Numbered from the stretch's first letter, positions 14,901 to 29,900 are shown. The stretch: 64,000 bases of DNA from Lutjanus erythropterus (GCA_020091685.1 CM034612.1:24575158-24639157); one strand, 5' to 3'. Numbers and translations are program-made. The notes: generated by a model not told the origin, from the letters alone.

Positions 14901-17900
14901 ATACAGCCATAGTGTGCACCCTCTCTGGCTCTCACAGAGAGGGCAGTTTGAGGCAGGCAAAAGGACAGAGATTCTTGCTCTGGCCCTGTAGTTATCGTCA
15001 CCAACCACTCTTTTCTCCTGCTGGCAACCTTAATCTATGTCTTGTTTGAGATTTACAAGTGTTTCATCTCCTGTACCATCTGCTGTCACTCTTGAAACAC
15101 CTAAATCTAAACATTCGTCTTGGCAAGCTATATTTTTCTCACTTTCTTTGCAGAGGAAAAGGTGGGAATTTGTTGCATCTCAGTGGACAAAGAAAGCTAC
15201 TATTCTGCTAGATGTGTATCTGGCCAACAGGGTACTACAGAAAATCGAACAACCCACTGTCTGTCTTTTCATGCCTGACTGTCCAAAAGCAGGACCTCAT
15301 ACACACTCAGGGTATCTCCCGAGCTTGATAAGAGACTGGCTTTATTGACTAATCTTTCTAAGTTTGCAGTCTTCTATAAAATTCCTCATTATACAGTAGA
15401 AACTGACTGACTTTGACTTTTTTCCCCAGATGGCTTCAATACAAACAGGGTTAACTTTGGAGCAACATACAGGTGTTTGGGGCAAGTCCAATTGAACTCT
15501 TGAGTCCTCCAGGGCAAATACAAAAAACCTGCTTGTTAATGTGAATATCAATCCTGTGGCAGCTACTCTGAGTCCAGATCTTTGAATCTGCCCAGTCCAG
15601 TGGGGTGGCTGGTTTGTCTGACACGGTGACATGAAACACGTTTTTTTTTTGGGTTTAACAACAATCGATCCAATGAGTGCCACTGGGGCACTTGAGATTC
15701 GTCATTGCATACATTGGTCTCTAATGACTGTTTTGGGAAAAGCCACAGGTGGGACTAATGCTGTTGTCAAGTTGTTGTCAAGCAGGTGTTAGGCTGAGGT
15801 GGATACATGAGTCTCTAGTGATTGGCTAGGGAGACTCAAATCCGCCTTCCTCTAGGAAATTGCTTAGAATGGAGACAATGTCAGACTGAAGATGGAAAAG
15901 GAGTGTAATGAGTTGAACGTTCTGTCTGGTAACAGGCAAACTGAACATCAGGATGGGGAAGGAATGTGATCTAAGTGACTGACTGTGGAATGATTGGTGT
16001 TTTTTTGAGTATCTCACAAACCGCTGATCTCCTGGGATTTTCACGCATTACAGTCTCTGTTGTTTAAAGAGAGATGCCCCCCCCCAAAAAAAAAAGAATA
16101 ACTAGAGTGGTTCTAGCAGACATGAAGCAAACAGTAACTCAAATAAACAGGCGTAACAACAGTGTTCTGCAGAGGAACATCTCTGAACGCACAAAACATG
16201 AAGCCTTGAGGCGGACTAACTACAGCAGCAGAAGACCATAGCAGATTCCTGTCAGTTAAGAACCTGAAACTGATCCTATAGTGGGCACAGGTTCACCAAA
16301 ACTAGACTGAAGAAGACTGGAAAGTCAGAATGTGATGTGGACAACATGAATCCATGGACCCACGCCGTCTTGTGTCAGTGCTTCAGTCTGGTGGTGGCTG
16401 TGCTGTACTGGAGGGAGAAATGTTTTCTTGGAACATGAGCATGGTTTAAATTAGGGTTGTTCTAATACCGATATCAGAAATACCTCTAATACAGCCTAAA
16501 ATGCTGTCGTAATTTATTAGCCCCAAAATGGGACCTTGCTTCTTCCCAACAGTGTCCTGTTCACTAACATTCTTTATCCTGAGCCAGGCCATACAACAAA
16601 GATAGCAATCATATCACATTCATACAGGGTTACTAGTACACAGCAATAATAATATATATTTTTTACGCATTGCTAAGGGAATGGTACAATTGATGTGCAA
16701 GGTTCAGGTATTGAATTATTATGGGAAAGAAAAACATGGCAATGGAACATGTCTAGTTTAAATGTCATAGCCAACCAGAATATAACTGCTGACCATGAGC
16801 ATCCCTTTATTGACACAATCTGTACATCTTCTAACAGCTGCTTCATTGCACTTACTTCTTGCCTGAAACAATCTTTAGAAAGACACAGCATGTGGGCATT
16901 TTCCTTTCAAAACTGTACCAAACATTTGCCAAGAACATCTCAATTAAAGGTGCTCTTAATAGCTTTTTGCAGAACTTTCAGTTGCATCTTGTGGTCTTCC
17001 TTGGTGGATAAAGTTTGCTTGTCTTCATACTTTCATGTCTTGCAAAAAAACCTGTCAAAAAGTCTTTGAAATTCAAAGACTTAAGAAATGAAATATTTAA
17101 GCTGTTGGGCTATACAAGCCATGCCTGTCTGTCGCATTTATTGTTCTGGGATCTTATCAGGTCAAAACCGGAGACTTTGTTTTTGTTGTTTCATTTCAAT
17201 TTAAGTCTTCAGAGAGTCAAAATTCTCAACAGCCAAGTCCAGGTCAAGAAAAATATACAAGAGTATATCCAGTTTTTTTTAGCTGGATCCTGCACTAATA
17301 TCACATCCACAAAGGGTCCAATAAAGCTACAGTTGTCTGTTATACAGTAATCTGTATAAACACATACCTGCATATGAATGCAGAATCTGTAGGCAAAGGG
17401 AGAGATTTTGGTATCTGAAGCAACTTGTTTCTGTTTGTAATCCAATTATCACTGACCAGTAAAGTTTGAGCAGACTTTGGTTGCATGCAGGTAAACAGAT
17501 TGGTAGAAATACAACCCAGCAGTTCTCTGCTTTAGCTTTTTAAAACTTAGTTTGCATTCAGATGCAGATACAATCCAGACGTCATCTCAACTCCAACTCC
17601 ATTGTCATGTGTCAAGTTGCTAATCACACTGCAAACAGTGACCTGGTGACCCGTTATTCGGATATCCACTGGCTACACAGGAAGCCCAGACACACTGGCT
17701 GCTGCCCCCAGAGGCTAAATCGCTGTCAGACATTAGCTGATGGGCTCTGAGATCTGCCACTGAGTGGCTTCTTAAGAGAGATGGTTTGCTGAAATCTGTG
17801 CTGCCATAAATATTGCCTCTAGTCGAGCTCTCTATTCACTCCAAACATTCTTTTATCTGGCAAAACACTCCTGTAAACTTGACTTAGTTTGTATCAGTGA

Positions 17901-20900
17901 ACTCATTCAATATTTATATTGCAATACGCGTGTACTTGACCCCTTGGTGGAAGTAGAAGTGCTAGAAAATTGGAAATGCACTGCGCACAAAAAGAGGGTT
18001 CTGTGAAGTTCAGATCTTTGTCAAAGAGAATATTAGTGTCTAACCTCAGTTAGATTGTGGTTTTGTGTGCCTTACGCTTGAATAAAGCTGAGAGGTTTGA
18101 GGACCAGACACACAGCTGACAGATAAAGGAAGAAGAAACTTTCTTTAGCTTAGGCGTGCAGGAATACTGATCTGTCAAAATAACACATGATGACATTTGA
18201 TATCCAGCCTTGAATGATATAATAGGGTCTGGGCTTCAGAGCATTCAGAGATTTTCACCTTTTGTTAAAGAGCCTTTAACACAACTATCACTGGTTTGTA
18301 CTTGTACCATGTACTGACCCCATGACTTTTGGCTTTTTTATTATTAAATGCTCCAGTATCATGACTCCCATGAGTGTTCCATTATTACCATGGCCTTGCA
18401 TATTCACCACTGCTAAACTTTGTGTAACCTTTTCACAGTTAGAGTTTCTTAACTCCCAAACTGTCAAACTACTATTCTCTCGTGCTAAGTTTTCTTTGAC
18501 ACGTCTGTGGCTTATTGCGCTACATTGCCTTGGTTTATTTTGCATTGCCTCATTCTTTGTCTGACTATACTGTGGGCTCACACAGCATTGTTAAATCATG
18601 TTGTGTATTGTTTAAGTTATGTTTTTATGTTTCTACTCTTGTTTGGTATGTCCTTGGTTTTTTATTCTCTATGGATTTGTGTAAAACCATCAACCACTGT
18701 GTGCCAAAATATGCAGAACTCTGGTCAATTTAACTACATTCTTCTTCTTTTCCTCTCTGTGGCTGTACCGTGAGGCTCGCAGAGATATCACAATGAGTCG
18801 AGCCATTCTGCGGAAATGTTTCAATTTCTCCCCTAATTTTCTATGGCTTTCACTTTAAATAGAACATTATCAAACCGCAGCATGTGCAATTTCCGCTTAT
18901 CGCTGCTATTAAAGAAACAGACTGTTACAGTACTTTTTACTTTAACTGAATGACATTATCAAATTCCACCATGTTAGCGACATCTTTGCCAAATTGTGTC
19001 CAGCCCCACGCTGGGCACAGACAGAAAATATAAAAATACATTGTAAGGTCTGTATTGAATCTCAAATGGATATGAGTCCATGTTAAAGAGTTTCTGGCAG
19101 AAATGTAGGTCATGTGAGAATTAAACATTTATTTCTTTACTTGGGGTTACTGCAGGACATTAAATGAAATGTATCTGTATGGATAAAGTGATTTCAGTTT
19201 TCTGATATGCAGTGATATATCACACCAGGGTCTTTTGAGGGCACTGCCTCAGGGTATTGACATCCATAATTAGTGCTGCTGTCTACCTCATTCAAGTGTT
19301 TAAACTGAGCCCTTTTTGATTTGTCTCTTACCCACAGTCGAAACAATCCATTACAAACATGGGAGAGAAAACATTTAAATAAATGTTTCTCATTAGATCC
19401 AGGATTGTAAATTACTATGGAGGAGTCCCATAGCCTCATTTTACACACTCAAAATGTCACGCTTACGTGTTTATTTGAGTGTACCGTCAGGCGAGATGAT
19501 GAGAGTGGCAGAATTTTTATTACCGTCATTAGTGCCTGGGTTGAAGTATAGGTGGAGAGGCTCGCTGAAGGTGCAGCCACTGCACAAGTATACCCTGCTC
19601 ATAATCCTCAAACACCCACACGTTTGTTTTCAGACAGATAAAGACATCAGTAAGAGCCATGCACTCAGGCCTATTCCTTAAATACTGAGTGCACTACTGT
19701 TATCTATACTTCCCTTCCTTAAGATTGTCTAGGTTACCACTGAGGTGAGTCAGGATGAATGCAAACCTCTGAAATACATGAAGGTAAAAGGGATGACTAA
19801 GATTTGTCCAGGCTGCAAAGACGGCCTGCAGCTCTTTCCATCACCAGCTCACATGTCACCACAAAGTGACTCACAGACAAAAGAATGATGCACAGTATTA
19901 AAATGTACCAGTGTTAATTATGGCAGCAAATTTGGATTTAGTTTTAGTCATCGCATTTTGACTAAAATGCCATTTAGTCATATTTTAGTCATCTGAATTG
20001 TTCTATTTTTAGTCAACTAAATATCGTAAGTGTAATGCATTGTATGTTAGTCATACTGTAGACTCCTCTACACTACTGTATACTAAAGCCATGTTTCCAC
20101 TCAAAGTACCCATAACTTTTAGTCCCATTTACAAGGAACTAACCTTTCAACCCTTAAGTTTTAATCCCAATAACTACTTTTAAAGGAATTAAAGTCACAG
20201 TTCCACCCAAAGTACTCTCTATTTTTAGTTCCAGGAACTACTTTTCAAGGATCTGAAAGGTTGTTTGCATTTTCACTGCAGTCTAAAGACCCAAAAAGAT
20301 TGGGTATTTAGTCTGCTGACATGTGAAAAAGCAACGCCTCTTTTTACATCATTCCTGCATGCAGTTATACAAAAATGATGATGTCATGAAAAGCAACAGA
20401 CAGGTATCATTATTTATTTATAATTTACAGAAGGATAATTCCTGCTGGATTTCATCCTCAGTGTAAATGCTCAATAAGCCCTAAATTTCGTTGTTGGTCC
20501 ATCTGCTGTAGGTTTTCTTCTGTAACTCCATGTTCATATGTTGAAGCACAATGAACATGGCTATAGATTTTTAAAAACGTCAGCTGAAATAAAATGATGC
20601 AGGTACTCGACCAATCAGAAATATTAAGCATGGCAAGCCCCACCCCCACAGTTCTACTTTTAGAAAGAGAGCAGAGATTTTTTGGGGGGAAGGAGAATAA
20701 TCTCAGTGGAACTTAATTTAGACCCTGCTCCCCCTGGTGAAAATGCCTGAGTTCCTCCAAAGGTTCCCAGTCCCTGGAGAAAGTTCCTGTGGTGGAAACA
20801 AGGCTTAACATTAAGTACACTACATTTCTGCTATTTTCTCATTATAACATTAAGTATACTTGTGCTCCTTTTTTCCCCTCACACATGTAACTTTAAGTAT

Positions 20901-23900
20901 ACTACAGTTCTTCAAATGTGAATTTTTCTCTTTGTTACATATTTGTTTCAATTTGGGTCAAACTTGAAATATATCAACCTTAGTGTCTCAATCAGCTTGA
21001 AAAATAAAAACACTTAAGTGCATTTACTTTTACCTTTGGCCTTTCTGGACAGTTTCTGTAGCATGTGCATGCTAGTGGACTGCCTGGGTATCAGTACTAT
21101 CCAATTTGTGTGTCTAACCTCCCCACCACACAATGAGACTGCATCTCTTCCCAACACATCCCTCCCTAATATTTTCATCTCTTTTTTAATTTGAATTAAG
21201 TGTCAATAGATTTTGTCAGTTTTTATAATGTATAAATGAGTTTTTATGCGATTACTGTCTCATTTTCAGCAGTAAAAATGTTGTAATGTAAACTATGAGT
21301 CAATTATTAGTCAACAAAATTAACATTAGAATGTAGTAATTTGTTTGTGAACTCTACAGGCTTATGTTTGACAACTGAGATGGAATCATTTGCATTTAGG
21401 CTTATTTTTTGAAAAATATTAGTGTTTGGAACATACTAGACATATAAAGGGACTGGAGAAATGGGTACATGGTTCTCAGAGCACCTTTTAAGTTGATACA
21501 GTAAGCTTTCATACCCAGCAGTTACAGAGCAACATTTATCATTCATTTGGAGTGGTGTTTCTAACAACCTGATGATGGCAAGTCCAATATTTACTCTCTT
21601 TTAACTGTGCTTTGGGTCTCTACCAATTCCTGATGGAAATATTTGGCTATTTAGCTGCTAAATTCTCTGATGTGTTTACCAACTAGTCTCTAACTGTGTC
21701 TGCTGTTTGGAGCTTTTTCACTGAAAACAGCACCAACTCTACCAACGCATGTCAGACCTTTTCAGTCATGTTAATTCATAAGACATCATACATACAACAG
21801 TACATACTTAGTCTTGTTTCATTGTCTACACCAGCTTGTAACAAAGCATGTTTTTACCCAACAACGTTAAAAGCAGTGTTAATGACAATGACTTGTCTTT
21901 ACATAATAACAAAGTCATTTTCTGTACTCTGTAGTAACATCCTTTATACAATCATGTGTTTCACAAAGAGGTGAACCTCGCTCCACCCTTGCTTGTGAAC
22001 AACTGAGCCTTTCGAGGATGTCCTTTCAGGGTTGGGTGGTTGGACGAGTATATTGGCTATTGGCGACTGGCTTCTCCATCACTGTTTGTTTTTGTGGTAT
22101 TTTTTTGGGGGGTGGGGGCAAATTTAATGATCTGTCTCAGAAGAACGAGTGAGAGCTGCAGCTCAGAGACTGACTCTGAAGTGGCACAGTCCACACTCAC
22201 TGAGCCAAGTGGGAGGAAAACAGCCTGTAGAGACAGAATATTTTCACATCTAACACAGTCAGTTAAGCATTTATTTCGACCAAACCAGAACTGTTGACTG
22301 CTGGAAGTCTGCTGGTTTTGGTGAGTTTTATTTTGTTTTTCTATCAAGTTAGAAATAAGTTTGTTTTACAGTGATTTAAGAAAGCAAGTACGCTTGTCTT
22401 ATCTGGTAAAAGAAAGAAACATGGATTCAGAAGGTGTACAGTTGTATTTTTTGTTTCATATGGAACTAAGCATAAGACTTTATTCTCTCTTGACATCTTG
22501 TGAGTTTATTTTGATTATTTATTGGATGTAGTGAACAAATGCAGTCCCTTTCATACCCAATCATGATACTATAACGTTTTAATTAACCTGTTGATTTCTA
22601 AGCATTCCAAAACTTTCCCAGTCTTTTGTGTCCCCTGTCTTACCTTGTCTGAAATGTGGCGGCAGCAACAAGAATAAGCACAAAAAAAAAAAAAAAAGGA
22701 TTTCACATCCTGTTTTATCTATCATTTACACAGTGTCCCGACCTTTTTGAAATTGTGGTTTTATGTCTGGGGCCGGGGTGTGAATGTGAGGAGAGATTTT
22801 TCACAGATTTTTGGGAGGTCTAGAGGGGTTTAGAGGACAGAGTTACTGAATTTTCTCTGCTGAAAAAGGCAAATATCTGATGCAATGACTGCTTGACCAG
22901 AATCGATGGATGATGTAAGACAGTGACTGAACATGTAATTGACTAACTCCAAAAAGTGTATTTGGTCTGAAGTTACTCTTTGTGTAAAAACACAGATCAT
23001 GGTGTACAGATGTGTGTATACATAAAATGCATGTGTTGTGTGTTTCTACACTTTTCATGTGAGACGAGTTTCCCTTCTGGGACAAAAAAGACTGATTTAT
23101 GTTCAAAAACACTGAAACATATGGAGTCTGTATTGTGCTAGAATTTAATCTTCATATTAATACAAAATCTGGCATTTATTATCCATGATGCAGCATTAAA
23201 AATGTGCCTCAGACTGAATATGGAATTAGAAAACCTTCAGGTAGTATTGAAGTTCCACATTATGTGCAGCATTCAGCCTAATAATTAGTGTGTGCTATTC
23301 TGTCCATGTCTGTGCAAACGCACCCATGACAAAGTAGATGAATTTATATGAGTAATTTCTGCAGCACGCTTCAATAACCAATCATTCCATAATAACCTTG
23401 CTGCTGTGATGCCTGCACAACTCATCATTCAAAGCAGAATTAAGGAAATTTCCCCAAGATGTTCCAGAGACAGATCAACACAGACAACAAAGAAGTTCAT
23501 GAATTATTCTGACATGCAGTGTCTTGTCTGCCTTTTAGCCTGACCTGGCTTGTAAACCCTGTCTAACATTCAGAAGAAGAAAACAGTGGAGTTTAAGGTT
23601 CTTGAATCAAATCAATAAATTGATGAGTATTCGTTCTTTAATTGTTGTAAATATTAAAATACAAAAGAGGCTGGATCCAAACTCGTTCCACCCTTGCAGC
23701 TCCTACAAGCCTGTCTCTGCCATCTGATGTCCTATCTGGGACTAAAGCACCCTTAAAGCAGCTCTACTGGCTACGGACTAAATTGATTTGGAAAGTCTCC
23801 AACTCTTCAGTGGCCGGGATTACATCCTAATGTTCCATGTCTGCATTAAAGATTTAAGGGAGCCTTTAAAAAGCCTTCGAGCAAAACAAGCATCCGATGC

Positions 23901-26900
23901 ACGCGCGAAAACACACAGAGTGAATTCTTAAAATTCCAGACGTTAACACAGATCATGGCTCACCTGGAAAAGTTAAAGCAGTCAGTTATAATTCAAGTCC
24001 GTCCTTCATAATTATCTCAACGTCTGCCAAAACCAAAACGTACAGAAGTCAGACTCCTTCAGGCATCGCCTGCAACCACAACTCTCGAGGAATTCTCAGG
24101 ATACACACCTGCCTCTCCTCCTTTACTACATGTGTTAAGAAGGACACAGTTCAACTCTCATAGAAACTTATTCCTCTTCTCACTGATGAGATGTAAATGT
24201 TTGCTTCTGAATAATAATGGAAACTGACTCTGCAGGTCAATTAGCCAGTGCAGATTAGAGTTGTGAATCAGTTAACCCCTGAGAATATTCAGACCAAACA
24301 TCAGTCTATCGTTTAATTTGCATACACACACACACACACACACTCCACCAACGGCTTCACCAGCTAGCAGCCTGAGGTGAAGTTTAAAGCTCAGTGTGGG
24401 AACATTTCCACCAGAAAGGCAACCAAGTCAAATGTAAATTTTGTTCGTACAAGCACCATGCTGAAAGGGACACTTCACCTCAAAATTCAAAACACGTATT
24501 TTTCCTCTGGCCTGCAGTGCTATTTAGAGAGTTTTGGAGATATCTGCCAATATAATGGGATTTGAAAAATTCAAAAACAGTGTCTTTTTTCAGAAATCAT
24601 GACCCAGTTACTCAAGATAATCCACAGACCTTGTTGTGAAGAACTACTTTCTTTCTGCAGTAGAGTCTACCGGAACTACTTTCTTTTCTACTAGAAAGAA
24701 AGTATCTCCTACATGAAACTGCTTTACTCAAGACAGTGAGGACAATCCACAGACTGCTGTGAGCAGTTTCATGTAGGAACTGATTATGTCTAGATTTATA
24801 TGACCAAATCCATTTCAATCATTAGTAAGGACCCACTAGAGGTGTGCAGTGGTAGCTGTATCTGCAGAGACCCTGACCTCTGCCTCATTGTTTTGCTATG
24901 CTCGGGATGTTTCAGCAACCCAAAATATCAGTATTAGACATCCTGATGCATTTACAAACAGCTCAGACAAATTCTACTGATTCTTCTGAGTTTGAGTACA
25001 AATCTAAGAACATTTTATACATTTTAAGAGGCCCCACAGTCCCTCTTCAGGTCCTGGTAGGCAGAGTTTCAGAGTTGGACTTTTGAGTTTGTCTACTAAT
25101 ATTAACAAGTCAAATATTTCCTTTTCCTTTTCTATTTCTCTGCTTGTCCTCCTCACTATGTAGAGCCGAGGAGAACCACAGAGTCGAGTGATCATCCTCT
25201 GTGGGTTTATCACTCTGAGTGACCCTTTTCACATTACACATACTCATTTGATGCATAGCTAATGTAAAAATATGGATTACTGCAGCTTTAAACAATTTAA
25301 AGTGCAGGGGTCTGCTTTTTTCCTACTGTCTAATATACTGGGGGAAATCATCAGGAAAATGAAACTCTCCTTAAAGCAGCATTAGTGTCTGCTATATTAA
25401 GACTGGATTGAGAAAAAGGCCCTGGAGCTTATACACTTTTATGTGGGGAAAACAGACAATTTTAGAATTCTAACACTTCATCCATCTTGAGAATTGGGAC
25501 AAATCAGGTCCTATATTAAGGTTTCATATCAAATATATATAATTTATGAATTATTTAATTTATGATTTTCTTTATTTATTTCTAAAGTCAGCCAGGAAAC
25601 ACAACTGTCCCAGACTATGTTAAGTATCTTCAAAATCTAAAACTAACAATTCTTACTGATAACATTAACATTAATAGATTTTTAAATGAAAATGTTGGCC
25701 CTTTAAAGTTGTGTCCCAGATTTCTGTTATTAGCCAAGAGTTTCTTCTAAATATATTTTTCCAGCATAATTGAAGAATAAAAATTAAAACCCCCTAAAAT
25801 ATGTTTTTGTCCCAATTCTCAACATTGAGTGACGTATTAAAGCACACTGGCACTCATCAGGTGCTCACCTGCAGCATGGCAGCAGCCAGGTAGACGGACA
25901 TAAAGATGGGTGTCAGGGTGGTGTGTCCGCTCTTCATCAGGTGGATGGTATAGAGGAAGATCAGGTGACCCGGGATCACCAAAAGCAGGAGCACCTGAGC
26001 AGAGCGATGATTGGCTCCTGAGGAAAAAACAAAAAGCACGGAGGGAAGGAAGATTTATTGTGGAAGGAATCATTTGTTTGGACTTAAATTGTAGATTTAT
26101 TCTTCATAAAGTACATGATTGAACAATTTGGTGACAAATTGTGCTGTTTGTTCAGCCCACCTACTGTCCCCAGTATTCTGAGTCCTGCTGGTTTTCATTC
26201 TAGACTTCTAACAAGGAAATAATTTACACCTGGGACAGCAGGAGATGGCAATTAACTGCCTGGTAGGACAGAGAAGCAGCCTCTACCGCAGCTCACCAGG
26301 AACACAGCAGATAACCACAGCTTCAAACTGTGAATTTACAACACTATTTAAAACATGATTATAATCCTGACGGCGTCATATCCAAACCTGCTTTAAACAG
26401 GTGTATTTATGGGAAAGCCAATTAAAATGTGTCAGGTTGAGGATTTCACATCAGCAATTAGCGCAGTATTAATTATAGACAAAAGAATGAGTACAACTGC
26501 TTCGCAATTATTATACTGGAGTTGCACAGGCTGATGCCTTGAAAATGTGTGATGTCGTTGTTCTGGGCAGCACTAACCTGTACCGCAGAACGTGCGGCAG
26601 GGGTAGTAGCAGCCCTTGGCCTCGTCAGGGACCTCTCCAGGAGCACAGTGGAAATGCAGGTGAGTGGAGATCCTGCTGGACTGGATGGCCACCAGGTTGC
26701 CCCCGATTCCTGGACAAGACAGAGGAGTTCTTGGTTCATGATTGGAGCAGAGCACTCAGTGTTAGCTGAGGACAATGATGGGAAACGAAGTTAAACATGT
26801 CTATTTATGAATTCTGAAAGGTTACCGACCAATACTGTATTTTTTAGGCATCAATATTTGGGTTAGTTAAAAAAAATCCGATAACAATTTATCTTTCAGT

Positions 26901-29900
26901 ATTCTTACTGTAACATAAACACATAACGTAATAAACAAACATTATAAAAAATGTTTAAACTAGGTTATTTTAATATTGTGACACTTGTCTATCACTGTCT
27001 GTGATAGACAGACTATGTAACACTGTTACATACTCTGTCTAGTGACACTGCTTGTGAATGACCTCAGACTTATCTTTGGCATTTCTGTACTGTAGTATAT
27101 GTGATAAACATCATGTTAGTCACGGTGTTGTGGTCAGTAAACAAAATGATAAATGTCAGAGATAAATTTATAGGTAGTCATATCTTTGTAAGCAGTTCTT
27201 GTTCTGTGAATGGCTGGAACAGACGCCTGGAATGGACGGACTTGACGTTCTTAATGCGTCCATGACACGGACAGAGAGCAGAGGAGAGAGAAACAGCATC
27301 CTGTCTTGAATAAATGATAACATACATGAAGCATGTGACTTAAATGTCCACTGCAGCTTCCACTGAAGAACTAAAGACATCCGATCTGTGTGGAGCCTGA
27401 CTCGTATTAACACACGAAACTAGTAGAAATGTCATATTTCCATCATGTTTTCCAAATTGTTTGCCACCATTTGAGGTTTGGGGGTTGAGGCCCTTTTAAA
27501 TACGTGATGTAACTGCACCTTCTTCAAAGCATCACAAATTGAGTTTTAATAAGGCATGGGTGTGTAACATGAAGATGCTGGGAAGAAATTTGTTTTCGCT
27601 TTAGTTTAAGGCTGCAACAAACTATTCACACTGTTCATGGAAGGGATAGTTCACCCAAAAATGAAAATGTTGTCATTATCCACTCAGGAGACTTGTTTTA
27701 CACCAGACGAGCAGTATGGAGGTATTTTATGTTATTTGAGGAGTTGTTTTTTTTCATTTGAAAACTGGTCACCATTCGCTTCAATTGTGACTGCAATGCT
27801 GTTTTCATGTGAAACTCCAGCAGTGTTTTGTGGACTAAAAAACTAAACCTGACCTTCAATCAGCATGAGGTTGAACAGATAATGACTGAATTTTCATTTT
27901 TGGGCGTACTATTCCTTTAATCAATTAATAGCTGTTTGTTTTAAAATGTCAGAAAATGGTGAAAAATGTCCTAAAGCCACAGATGATGTCCTCAAATGTC
28001 CTGCTTTACATTTAATTTTAACTTAAAAAGATTAATCATTGCTACTTTAGCTTTTTAGACAGACCAAAATCTCAAGTGATTTTGAATACTTTGGAACCAA
28101 ATACTGCCAGTGTTATGCACATTCACATGCACTCCACTCATTCACCCTGGTGCAGCCCAAAGATCTTCAATCAAAGAAACTCAGCAAGTAAACTGAAATC
28201 AAGGTGTTCATTCGGTTTGACAACCTGACTGACAGCCATGACAGCACGACTGGGGAACTTCAAGCCACCAACTGTTTGTCCCCACGAACAAACTCCTAAC
28301 ATTCACACAACAGTAGCTGATAGACACGTTCATTAATGTGTTTTCTTTTTCAGATTTTCTGGAAATTCAATAACAATTTGAGCTATGTTTGGATGGAAAC
28401 CCGGAGAGAATACCTCTGGTTATGACTGATTATTAGGCTAAGTCTTTCTTCAGCTCCCTTAAATGAATCACTGTTGTCTTTGCTACTAACCATTTCCACC
28501 AGCATTTAAAACCCATGCTGAAAAGTCACAGTTTTGTGCTCTCCACATGGTATCTCTGTAGACGCCATAGCCCCAGCATGAAGTTGCTTTTTGTCTTTTT
28601 TAGTAAGGCTTTTATTTAAAGCAGAGAGATGAAAACAGGTACATACAGAAACATCTTTGTTGCAGAATGATCTCCTGCATGGTTTCTCAAACCCTTTCCA
28701 CTCTTTTAATTGTTACATTTTTAAGTAGACACATGTCAGCTACAGGATAGATGCAACCGCATTGTGTGAGCACTCCACATTTATCTCAACACGCAACTAT
28801 AAATCTAGCTTAAGGGTTAGCAAGATAATTACCATGGTAGAAAACAAGAAAAACTCAAATCATGCTTTTTGACAGACTTTCCTCTCATTCTTGCATGCAG
28901 TTCTATTTTTTCTTCATGTAAGATCTTAATTAACATCAAGCAGATGAACAGTCATGAGAATGTGGGACGCCATCTGTACTGACAAAATACAGGGCCACTT
29001 TACATTCACATGCTGCCGCAGCTATCACACCTTCCCTTTAGCAAGAAACACAAACTAACTTCCTCCGTCTTTCATCCTTGTGGCCACAGTCTGGTGAGTA
29101 AGCCCTGCAGGAGAGCTCACATACATACAGATATAACAACAAACTGGCTGACAGGTGGGCACGGAGCTGCTCAGGAGAGAAGAAAGAGGCTGTGCTAAGT
29201 GTGCCTTTATGTCTGTGAAAACTGTTCAGAGTAGAACCGAGAGAAAAGAGGGGGTTCTTTATTTGCAATCATAAAAAATGTATCATTCAAGCGCACAGTG
29301 CAGCAGGTAAACAGATTTTCTATATGTAGTCGGCGTTCAGTCAGTGAAGTGGTCGTGTGCTGCAAACCGTACACAAAGAACATGAGGTGGGGTGCATGTG
29401 TCTCAGACGTCCCCCCCCCCACCCAGGCCTATTATTGTGGTGAGTATATTAAATTAGACAGTGCCACCACCTCAGGGTGATGTCCACTTAATTCAATCTA
29501 TTGTGGCTCTTTGTCCGCCTGGTGACATTTTATTGGAGCATTACCAGCGTTCCCAGTGGGCCTATAAACAGACATAACTTCACAATGAGCATTCACACTC
29601 GCCCTGCCCCGTCTGTCCCCGTCTGATCACCTCCCACCGCTGTCCTCGCAATCTGAATGTGCAACCAAGCTGATGTGGGTCTTTAAAGGAATAGTTCGAC
29701 ACACTTGGTTGCTTTCCTTCCCAGGGTAAAGAGACATTAATCTCATGTCTGTGTGCTAAAAGTGGAGCTGGATTTGGGAAGTGGTTAGCATAGTGTAGCA
29801 TAAAGCCTGAAAGCAGAGGGACACAGCTAGCCTGGCACCATACAAGGTGAAAATGTCTTCTTTACGGATTAATATGTAAGAAATATATGTAATTTATGAA

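Larger units (their letters stand above)
8916..25868. other. Intron 9 of slc41a2 (16,953 bp)
   Basis: The longest intron. It holds MITEs (9094-9455, 20087-20805, 25487-25822), a Tc1-like element interrupted by a second element (15940-16870), a Tc1-like relic (21935-22740), dispersed repeats (9600-9900 with 10318-10420; 13574-13790; 24467-24790), a poly-A run (13129-13148) and a (CA)n tract (24325-24343). No exon of another gene was recognised. Stretches such as 10867-11199 and 15037-15348 are open on the plus strand but resemble no protein known to me. Confidence 0.6.

Noticed and set aside
26539-26794. Two plus-strand open frames of 76 and 81 codons
   Set aside because: Antisense shadows of slc41a2 exon 8.
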